Positions 52,895-59,714 of a stretch of 64,000 bases of DNA are shown here, one piece after another (within the stretch, counting starts at the first letter, position 1; each line of letters begins with the position of its first letter). The translations under genes were made by a program, and so were the position numbers. The stretch is taken from positions 62,001 through 126,000 of the forward strand of contig JAJPJX010000129.1 in assembly GCA_021324015.1 (NCBI GenBank), read 5' to 3'. This DNA is from Solibacteraceae bacterium (GTDB lineage: Bacteria > Acidobacteriota > Terriglobia > Bryobacterales > Bryobacteraceae). The notes beneath the pieces were generated by a model. That model had not been told where the DNA came from. It saw nothing but the letters and a program-made list of their open reading frames with translations, and did not search any database.

Positions 52895-54214
52895 CTATGC
52901 CCGAGCCAGTTCCGAGCGGTGCGCCCACACTTTCTCGAAAGCCCGGGCGTACTGCTCGATCAGTTCCGCGGCTTCGTCGTGGAACACCGGCAGGCGGACC
53001 GCTTGCTGGTTCACCTGCGTGGTGCCATGCAGATCGTCCGGGATTCGCACCGGGTGGTGCCACCACTTGGATTCGGAATAGAGTTTATACCGGTGCTGCT
53101 CGTCGTAATGGCCGGGCGAGGCCTGTACGCCTTCGGCCCGCAGGGCCTTTAAGAGCGCGTCCTTGGATGCCCCCGCCTTCTTCTCGTCGATAAAGATCAT
53201 GTTGCTGGCCCAGTAGACTCGCTTGGCGTCCGGACGCGTGTAGGGATGAGAGATGCCGGGCAGTTCGGCGAGCCGGCCGTTCAGCCGCCGGAGCTGCGTA
53301 TCGACCAGAACGTTATGCTCGTCCATCTTGCGCAACTGGTGCCGGGCGATGGCGGCGGCGAAAGGATGGATGCGCAGCTTCGGCCCCATGCCGGTTCCCT
53401 GATACACCCGATAGGGACTATCCGGCGGGAAACTGGCCGGAAGTTCGTAGGCGCCGAACGTGGTGGCGCGCTCGTAGTGCTCCCGAGTTTGATAGATGCC
53501 CGCGCCGCCTTCCACCGAAGGCAGGAGCTTACTCGCCTGAAAGCTGAAGACGCCGATAGCTCCCCACGTACCCATCGGTTTGCCCTTGAGCGAGGCCCCT
53601 TGCGCCTGCGCGGCGTCTTCCAGAACGATCAGGCCCTGCTGCCGGGCGAAGTCGCAAATCTCGTCCATGTCGCACGGGTTGCCGAACGAATGCATCGGAA
53701 GAACGGCCTTGGTACGGCTGGTCAGCGCGCGCCGGGCATACGCCAGGTCGAAGGTCATGGTGCGCGGGTTGATATCCACGAATACCGGCACGTAGCCGAA
53801 CAGATGCATCAGCGCGGTGGTGGCCCAGGCCGTATACGAGGGCGCCAGGATTTCGCTGCCGGGCGGCAGATCGAGGGCGAAGAACATGGACATCAAGGCG
53901 CTGGTGCCATTCATGTGCGCCTTGATGTACGGCGCGTTCAGGTGCTGCTTCAGCTCTTTCTCAAACGCCGGAATCTCGGCGTACCAGTTGTTGTTCTCCA
54001 GCAGGGCGGCCAGCGCGGCCTGTTCCTCCCGGCCGTAGCGGGGCCACTTCAGGATGGCCGCTGTCTTGGCGGCGGGGCAAGTCACCGCTTTCGCGCCGCC
54101 GGCCACCGCCAGGCTCTCGCGGGATTGCGCCCGCGCCGCAGTTCCGCCCAATCCCGCCAGACCCGCCTGAACAAAGGCCCGCCGCGTCCTGCCCGATTCC
54201 TGGCCTGCCCGCAT
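52895..54214 (-). CDS. DegT/DnrJ/EryC1/StrS aminotransferase family protein with Tat signal
   Basis: This 439-residue PLP-dependent sugar aminotransferase-type protein has an N-terminal twin-arginine motif (GRTRRAFVQAGLAG). PLP domain motifs include AHMNGTSALMSMFFAL, PSYTAWATTALMHLF, VLEDAAQAQGASL and the lysine in FSFQASKLLPSVEGG. Family members transaminate nucleotide-linked keto sugars in the cytoplasm, so a Tat signal is unexpected; exported relatives occur in Acidobacteriota and Planctomycetes with unknown role. AGGAGG stands 8 bases before the ATG. It is separate from the serine hydrolase upstream of it by ~80 bases. Confidence 0.85.
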   Translation of the reverse strand: MRAGQESGRTRRAFVQAGLAGLGGTAARAQSRESLAVAGGAKAVTCPAAKTAAILKWPRYGREEQAALAALLENNNWYAEIPAFEKELKQHLNAPYIKAHMNGTSALMSMFFALDLPPGSEILAPSYTAWATTALMHLFGYVPVFVDINPRTMTFDLAYARRALTSRTKAVLPMHSFGNPCDMDEICDFARQQGLIVLEDAAQAQGASLKGKPMGTWGAIGVFSFQASKLLPSVEGGAGIYQTREHYERATTFGAYELPASFPPDSPYRVYQGTGMGPKLRIHPFAAAIARHQLRKMDEHNVLVDTQLRRLNGRLAELPGISHPYTRPDAKRVYWASNMIFIDEKKAGASKDALLKALRAEGVQASPGHYDEQHRYKLYSESKWWHHPVRIPDDLHGTTQVNQQAVRLPVFHDEAAELIEQYARAFEKVWAHRSELARA

Positions 54215-54297
54215 ATCAGCCTCCTGGATTCCACCGTATCAGCGCCGCGCCGCGGGCACAAGCCTCTTCGAGAATACCGGCCCGCGGATGGGCGAAA

Positions 54298-55521
54298 TCA
54301 GCGCTCGATTGCCGCGGCCGCCATGGCCATGAAGGCGTTGATCTCGTCGGCCACGTCCCCGCCGCCGTTGGTGCGCTGCATGAGGATGATCCCGACCAGA
54401 TCCTTGGCCGGATCCACCCAGCCATAGGTTCGGTAGGCGCCGCCTTTGACAAAACTGCCGATCGAGCTGTACCGGTACGTGCCCAGGGTCTCGCGCACCA
54501 CCTCGAAGCCAAAGCCGTGCCCCACTCCCGGGGCGAAGCCGGCCTTGATTTCGCGGGTCTGCGAGGTGGTCATGGCTTCCACGGCGGCGGCCGAGAGAAT
54601 GCGCGTCCCGTTTAGGGTCCCTTTGTTGAGCATCATCTGGTGAAAACGGGCCATGTCGCTGGCCGTGCTGAACAGGCCGCCCTCCGGCCGGGCGAACTTC
54701 GCCGGTGTCAGTGTGGCGCGCTTCAAGCCAGTCTCCTCATAGGTGTAGACCGCAGCTACGCGGCTCTGCTTCTCCGCCGGCACGAAGAAGGAGGTGTCCT
54801 GCATGCCCAGCGGCTGGAAGATCCGTTCGGCAACGAATCGGTCGTACGGCTCCTTCGCCACGACTTCGATTATGCGGCCCAGGGCCGCGATCCCGATATT
54901 GCTGTAGTTCCAGGCCGTGCCAGGCTCGAAAAGCAACGTCGCCCGGGAAACGTCCGTCACCATCTCCGCGAGGGTCCCGGGTGGCGGGCCGCTGCCGTGC
55001 GGAGCCGCGCCAGGCAGCCCGGAGGTGTGCGTCATCAGGTCGAGGATATTTACCGGCCGGGAGGGAGGAACCGGTGCGCAGTTGTATCCGGAGCGCGCGC
55101 CGCAGGGATTGACCTTCAGCCCTTTGAATTCCGGCAGGTACTTTTCCACCGGATCGATGAGGGAAACGCGCCCTTCATCCACCAGGATCATGACGCCGGC
55201 GCAGGTGACGGGCTTGGTCATCGAAGCAATCCGAAAAATGCTGTCGGTGCGCATTGGGGTCTTGCTCTCGAGTTCCTGGTACCCGACCGCATCCAGGGCG
55301 GCCACATGGCCGTGCCGGGCGACCAGCGTGACCACGCCCGCGGTCTTGCCGGCGTCGACAAATTCCTGCATGCGCGCCGGTATGCGCGCCAGTCGCGCCG
55401 GATCCATCGCCGCAGCCTCGGGATCGGCCTTCCCGGTGACAAAACGGCTCTCTGCGAGCGCCGGCGCCAGCGACACCAGCAAAAAGAATATGACGTTCTT
55501 CCTACCTGCTGCGCTTCCCAT
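54298..55521 (-). CDS. Secreted serine hydrolase, beta-lactamase/class C (esterase) family
   Basis: This 407-residue protein has a signal peptide (FFLLVSLAPALAE). The penicillin-binding-like fold carries the SxxK nucleophile as SMTK (in FRIASMTKPVTC) and the YxN tyrosine motif in AWNYSNIG. VSLIDPVEKYLPEFK and LGMQDTSFFVP are standard class C/EstB signatures. These enzymes hydrolyse esters or beta-lactams or act on peptidoglycan peptides; the context gives no choice between these roles. ATG 55521 is the start with the signal peptide. Confidence 0.88.
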   Translation of the reverse strand: MGSAAGRKNVIFFLLVSLAPALAESRFVTGKADPEAAAMDPARLARIPARMQEFVDAGKTAGVVTLVARHGHVAALDAVGYQELESKTPMRTDSIFRIASMTKPVTCAGVMILVDEGRVSLIDPVEKYLPEFKGLKVNPCGARSGYNCAPVPPSRPVNILDLMTHTSGLPGAAPHGSGPPPGTLAEMVTDVSRATLLFEPGTAWNYSNIGIAALGRIIEVVAKEPYDRFVAERIFQPLGMQDTSFFVPAEKQSRVAAVYTYEETGLKRATLTPAKFARPEGGLFSTASDMARFHQMMLNKGTLNGTRILSAAAVEAMTTSQTREIKAGFAPGVGHGFGFEVVRETLGTYRYSSIGSFVKGGAYRTYGWVDPAKDLVGIILMQRTNGGGDVADEINAFMAMAAAAIER

Positions 55522-55657
55522 AGGGGTCTCCCTTGCGATAGGTGCTTTGTAGCACTTTGGCGGGTCCCGCGGCAACACGTCTGGTTCAGTGCCAGGCAAA
55601 GCAAACTGGCGCTGCGCGGGGATTTTGTTCGACACTGAGAAAGAAGCCGCGTTCTCT

Positions 55658-56407
55658 ATGCTGATTGATGAAGTCTGCGATTTCCTCTTGCCTGCGGCGG
55701 CGGCCGCCGTGGTTGAGGATGTCAGGGTAGGTCTCGGCTATACGGCGGTCCGGCTTGACGGCGGGCGCTGCGGCCTCGCCTATACGTTCCGTGACGAAAT
55801 TCCCGCGGGCTGCTGTGTGATCAACTCCGCCGGGACGCTGACGGGCCGCCGCGCTTCAGACCTGGCCGTGTGGGCCAGGTCACCGGATCCGGTAGCCGCC
55901 GCGGTGGGATTGGCGACGCTCAACGCGCTGACCGGCGTGCCTCCGGGCGCGGCGGACGAGGACTTGTTGACCGAGTTGCGGGTCACCTCAAACGATGCCG
56001 TCGGAATGGTGGGCTACTTTGGGCCGCTGATCGAACCGCTTCGCACGTTGAGCAAGGCACTGCATATTTTCGAGCGCCGTCCGGACGCCGGCCCCGGTGT
56101 GCTCTCGGAGGCAGCCGCGGCCGAAATCCTACCGGAATGCCATCTTGTCATTCTTTCGGCGACGGCTCTGCTGAACCGGACGCTGGATGACCTCCTGGTT
56201 CACTGCCGGAATGCTCGGGAGGTCGCGATTTTAGGACCATCGACACCCTTGCTGCCCGGGATCTTTGCGGATCGCGGAGTGACACTCCTCTCGGGCGTTC
56301 ATGTGATGGACGCGGAGAGCGTCCTGCGTATTGTCAGCGAGGGCGGCGGGACACGCCAACTGCGGACGGGTATACGGAAATTGACCCTCCGCTGCGCTTC
56401 GCGTTGA
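55658..56407 (+). CDS. DUF364/DUF4213 protein (putative heavy-metal chelatase fold)
   Basis: The 249-residue product has a DUF4213 N-terminal half (VRVGLGYTAVRLDGGRCGLAYTF) and a DUF364 C-terminal half (VGMVGYFGPLIEPLRTLSKALHIFERRP... ILPECHLVILSATALLNRTLDDLL... VAILGPSTPLLPGIFADRGVTLLSG). DUF364 proteins have an enolase-N-like plus Rossmann-like arrangement and are thought to handle metal-bound or SAM-like ligands. No corrinoid or radical SAM gene lies nearby. ATG 55658 is chosen as the first start before the conserved region. Confidence 0.82.
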   Translation: MLIDEVCDFLLPAAAAAVVEDVRVGLGYTAVRLDGGRCGLAYTFRDEIPAGCCVINSAGTLTGRRASDLAVWARSPDPVAAAVGLATLNALTGVPPGAADEDLLTELRVTSNDAVGMVGYFGPLIEPLRTLSKALHIFERRPDAGPGVLSEAAAAEILPECHLVILSATALLNRTLDDLLVHCRNAREVAILGPSTPLLPGIFADRGVTLLSGVHVMDAESVLRIVSEGGGTRQLRTGIRKLTLRCASR

Positions 56408-56424
56408 GGTGACTGGGTGGTGTG

Positions 56425-57102
56425 CTATAGCGAGCGGTACGTGGCGTAAGCGTCGGCCACCGAGACGCCCCGGCGCAACTCTTCGCGCATTCCGCGCTCG
56501 CGGTTGAACATGTCTTCCGCGGCTGCCAGGACGTCCAGGGTGAAGTCGCCGGGGATGATTACGACGCCGTCCGTATCGCCGAAAACGAAGTCATCCGGGT
56601 GGATCACGGTGTGGCCGATTTTGATCGAAACCCGCCAGTCCACGATATCCCAGCGTCCCACGGAACTGGCCGAGCACTTGAACTTCGCGAACACGGGATA
56701 ATTTAGAGCATTCACAAAATCCACGTCGCGCACCCCGCCGTCAACGACCGCTCCCGTACAACCGCGCTGTTTGACCGCGGTGGACATAATCTCGCCCCAA
56801 TGCGCGCAGTCCATGCTCCCGGCAGTGGCCCACACCGACACGGTCCCCGGAGAAATGCTATCCAGCATCTTCAGGCGCATCTCGGTGTCATTGTGCGAGA
56901 TGTCGGAGCATGGATATCCCTGGCCCGTGAATGCCAGGCCGGCCACCCGGTTTGCAGCGGTGAATGGCGTGATGTAGTAGGGTAGGACCTGGTTCCGGTA
57001 TCCGTTCCGGTCCAGGATGTCGGAGACCGCTCCGGTATAGAGCCGTAAGAAACGCCCTGCAATTTCCGGGACATTTTGGACTGTGACCCGCGTGGTTCCC
57101 AC
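56425..57102 (-). CDS. RraA-like aldolase/demethylmenaquinone methyltransferase-fold protein
   Basis: This 225-residue protein matches the RraA family: GAVSDILDRNG, YYITPFTAANRVAGLAFTGQG, the TAGSMDCAHWGEIMSTAVKQRGCTG segment and GAVVDGGVRDVDF. Members include 4-hydroxy-4-methyl-2-oxoglutarate aldolases and oxaloacetate decarboxylases, or RNase E regulators. The R-D pair in VVDGGVRD is the aldolase metal/oxaloacetate site, so an aldolase or decarboxylase is more likely. The GTG start follows AGGAGG by six bases. It diverges from the KDPG-aldolase-like gene across about 175 bases. Confidence 0.87.
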   Translation of the reverse strand: MGTTRVTVQNVPEIAGRFLRLYTGAVSDILDRNGYRNQVLPYYITPFTAANRVAGLAFTGQGYPCSDISHNDTEMRLKMLDSISPGTVSVWATAGSMDCAHWGEIMSTAVKQRGCTGAVVDGGVRDVDFVNALNYPVFAKFKCSASSVGRWDIVDWRVSIKIGHTVIHPDDFVFGDTDGVVIIPGDFTLDVLAAAEDMFNRERGMREELRRGVSVADAYATYRSL

Positions 57103-57328
57103 GTCTGCCTCCTGGACGCGACAGTATCATCCGGCGCCAGAGAGTGCAAGTTGCATCTAGAGACCACAATTGATAGGCTGGTCTTTCCGGAGAAGGCCGT
57201 GGATCCGCAGCGAGCGTTATTCCGAAAGGCGCTCCACGGCTCAGCGGAGATCATGCCATAGGGAGAGGAGAAGCAGCATGGCGCGGTTCGTCCGACTCGA
57301 AGTCCTTCAGAAAATGATTTAGACAGGC

Positions 57329-57955
57329 ATGGTGCCTGTCTTCTACAGCGCCGACGTGGAGGTGGCCAAGCGGGTCGCCGCCGCGGTTTTTGCCGGTGGC
57401 TCTCCGCTTCTGGAGTTCACCAACCGGGGCGATCACGCCTGGGAAGTCTTCACGGAATTGGAGCGGCATTGTGCCCGGGAATTGCCTGGCATGATTCTGG
57501 GCGTCGGTTCGGTGGTGGACCCCGGTACGGCCTCGCTCTACATCAACTGCGGCGCCAACTTCGTGGTAGGTCCGATTCTCAATGCCGACGTGGCGCGCGC
57601 CTGCAATCGCCGCAAGATCCCGTACTCGCCCGGCTGCGGCAGTGCAAGCGAGATTTCTCAGGCGGAAGAACTGGGCTGCGAGATTGTGAAGGTGTTCCCG
57701 GGCGCCGAGGTCGGCGGGCCGAAATTCGTCAAGGCGATCAAGGGGCCGTGTCCCTGGGTTTCCATCATGCCGACGGGCGGCGTGGAGAGCACTGAGGCCT
57801 CCCTGAAGGCCTGGTTCGACGCCGGCGTCGCCTGCGTCGGGATGGGCTCGAACCTGATTACCAAGGAGCTGCTCAAAGCGGGGGACTACGCCGGCATCAC
57901 CGCCAAGGTGAAGGACACGCTCGAGCTGATCGGAAAGGTCCGGGCCGGAAAGTAG
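57329..57955 (+). CDS. KDPG/KHG aldolase family protein, with amber codon between a better upstream start and this frame
   Basis: The 208-residue TIM barrel reads MVPVFYSADVEVAKRV, LLEFTNRGD (catalytic Glu), GVGSVVDPGTA, YSPGCGSASEISQAEELG and KVFPGAEVGG (Schiff-base Lys in VKVFPG). The family splits 2-keto-3-deoxy-6-phosphogluconate or similar 2-keto-3-deoxy acids. Upstream in the same frame, ATG 57278 behind GGAGAGGAG encodes ARFVRLEVLQKMI, the family's usual N terminus, then TAG (57320-57322) where glutamate is expected. ATG 57329 is two codons later, so reinitiation could give the shorter protein. A functional enzyme without the first helix is uncertain. Confidence 0.82.
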   Translation: MVPVFYSADVEVAKRVAAAVFAGGSPLLEFTNRGDHAWEVFTELERHCARELPGMILGVGSVVDPGTASLYINCGANFVVGPILNADVARACNRRKIPYSPGCGSASEISQAEELGCEIVKVFPGAEVGGPKFVKAIKGPCPWVSIMPTGGVESTEASLKAWFDAGVACVGMGSNLITKELLKAGDYAGITAKVKDTLELIGKVRAGK

Positions 57956-57974
57956 GCAACTCGGGAGTATTTTT

Positions 57975-58451
57975 GTGATCCTTGCACACACACGCCGGCG
58001 GGCGGCTGGAGGCGCCGTGCTTCTGTGCATGGCGTTGGCTGGAGAGTGGCCGCTCTGCGCGGCAGCCGAAACGCCCGACGAACAAAAGGCCAGGATCGAG
58101 CGGCTGGAACAGGCGGTCCTGGCGCCATGCTGCTACAGCGAACCGGTATCCCGGCACCAAAGCGAGATCGCTGTCAAAATGCGCCTCGAGATCGCCAAAT
58201 GGGTTGCGGCCGGCAAGAGCGACCAGGAAATCCTGGATGCCTATGTGCAGAAATATGGCAGCAGAGTTTTGGTCGATCCGCGGACCATCCCTGCCTGGTG
58301 GACTCCGTGGATTCCGTGGCTCGCCCTCGTTTTCGCCGTTGTCTTCGGTTTCTGGCTCTTGAGACGTTGGCGCGCCCATCCGCTTCCGGCCGCGCCGGCG
58401 CCGCCGGGCGCCGATGTCACGGCACTTTCCGATCTTGATGAGGAAGAGTAG
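57975..58451 (+). CDS. ccmH: Cytochrome c maturation protein CcmH/NrfF-like
   Basis: This 158-residue protein has a signal peptide (to ~LCAAAE), a periplasmic helical domain and one C-terminal membrane helix (WIPWLALVFAVVFGFWLL). The CcmH core is EQAVLAPCCYSEPVSRHQS, then MRLEIAKWVAAGKSDQEILDAYVQKYG. Classical CcmH has LRCxxC, which reduces apocytochrome before haem attachment. Here two adjacent cysteines (PCC) replace it. The many multihaem cytochromes in the window depend on such maturation. It starts at GTG 57975, 19 bases after the aldolase stop; no other ccm gene is adjacent. Confidence 0.83.
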   Translation: MILAHTRRRAAGGAVLLCMALAGEWPLCAAAETPDEQKARIERLEQAVLAPCCYSEPVSRHQSEIAVKMRLEIAKWVAAGKSDQEILDAYVQKYGSRVLVDPRTIPAWWTPWIPWLALVFAVVFGFWLLRRWRAHPLPAAPAPPGADVTALSDLDEEE

Positions 58452-58475
58452 TCCAAGGCGCCAACCGCGATTCGT

Positions 58476-59675
58476 TCAGTCCTGGCGCGCGAACTTCTGA
58501 ATCAGCGCCTCCGTCGGCTCCACGCCGAATCCCGGTTTCTCGTGCGGATAGTAGAAGCCATTTTCGAATTTCGCTGTCATCGCCGCCAGCAACTCGTTCG
58601 CGCTTTCCAGGGTGCCGAAGCTCTCCGCCATCAGGCAATTCGGCGTCGAGAAGATGACCGCCAGCCCGTAAGGACTTGCGCCGCGATGCGGCACCACCGG
58701 GAGCGATTCCGGCGCGGCCAGCATCGCGATCCGGCGCACTTCCGTCAGCCCGCCCGACCATGTGGTATCGGGCTGCAGCAGCCCGACGGCCTTGTGCCGG
58801 AGCAATTCGGCGAAACCGAAGCGCGTGTATTCGTGCTCCCCGGAGGCGATCAGCGGTCCGTGCACTTCCCGGCACAGCCGGGCGTAGCCCTCCAGGTCAT
58901 CCGGGGAAAGCGGCTCCTCAATCCAATACAGCCGGAATTCCCGCAGCCGGTCCGCCATCTCCAGCGTGTAGGGCACGTCCCACTGGCACAGGCAATCGAT
59001 CATCAGCAGGGCATCCGGACCGATGATCTGGCGCACCTCGCGCAACTGCGAAACAGTCCGGTTCATCCCCTCGCGGCCTTCGTTGAGGCCGTTGCGGATG
59101 GGCAGCTTAAAGGCGCGAAATCCGAGCTTCACGGCGCCGGCCATGTCGAAACCTGTGTAATAGCCCTGGATCTTCGGCTTGGTCGGACCGCCGAGGAGTT
59201 GATGAACCGGCCGCCCGGCGGCTTTCCCGCAGATGTCCCAGAGCGCCAGGTCAACGCCGCTGAGCGCCATGATCGGCACGCCTTTGCGGCCGTAGAACAG
59301 CATCGAATGGTACATCTGGTCCCACAGCAGTTCTACGCGCAGCGGGTTGCTGCTGACGAGGAGGTCGGCCAGGTGGTGCTCGATGATGTACTTTCCCGCG
59401 CCGCCCCCGCCGCCCATGCCATATCCGGTGATGCCGCGGTCGGTCCGGATCTCGACGATGATAGCCCCGATCAATTGCGAGAATGGGCCGAACCAGCGCG
59501 ATCGCCGGGGATCGAAATCAGAACTGAACTTGGGAGCCGCGTGTTGGAAGGTGCCCGCGAGGGTGACAGCCAGGTCCACGGGCCAGGCGCGCACGGAAGT
59601 GATCTTCAGGTTCTGCTCCGCCCAGAGCGGCGACGCCGCCGCCGCGGCGAGAAGCGACCGCCGGGAAACCCGCAT
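58476..59675 (-). CDS. Enolase-superfamily dehydratase, L-rhamnonate-dehydratase-like, Tat signal
   Basis: This 399-residue protein has a Tat-like signal (RVSRRSLLAAAAASPLWAE), then the mandelate racemase/muconate lactonising fold. It contains MALSGVDLALWDICGKAAGRPVHQLLGG, metal-site DCLCQWD, EEPLSPDD and GEHEYTRFGFAELL, plus PHRGASPYG near the end. GEHEYTR is characteristic of L-rhamnonate dehydratases. These convert a sugar acid to a 2-keto-3-deoxy acid, the substrate of a KDPG-like aldolase such as the one at 57329. ATG 59687 would add four residues. Confidence 0.8.
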   Translation of the reverse strand: MRVSRRSLLAAAAASPLWAEQNLKITSVRAWPVDLAVTLAGTFQHAAPKFSSDFDPRRSRWFGPFSQLIGAIIVEIRTDRGITGYGMGGGGGAGKYIIEHHLADLLVSSNPLRVELLWDQMYHSMLFYGRKGVPIMALSGVDLALWDICGKAAGRPVHQLLGGPTKPKIQGYYTGFDMAGAVKLGFRAFKLPIRNGLNEGREGMNRTVSQLREVRQIIGPDALLMIDCLCQWDVPYTLEMADRLREFRLYWIEEPLSPDDLEGYARLCREVHGPLIASGEHEYTRFGFAELLRHKAVGLLQPDTTWSGGLTEVRRIAMLAAPESLPVVPHRGASPYGLAVIFSTPNCLMAESFGTLESANELLAAMTAKFENGFYYPHEKPGFGVEPTEALIQKFARQD

Positions 59676-59714
59676 CCCGGCGATCATATCATCACGGGAG
59701 CAGGGAGACTGCGC

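Noticed and set aside
57320-57322. TAG recoding as a sense codon
   Set aside because: TAG ends normal genes in this window, including the TonB receptor at 4179, so reassignment is unlikely.
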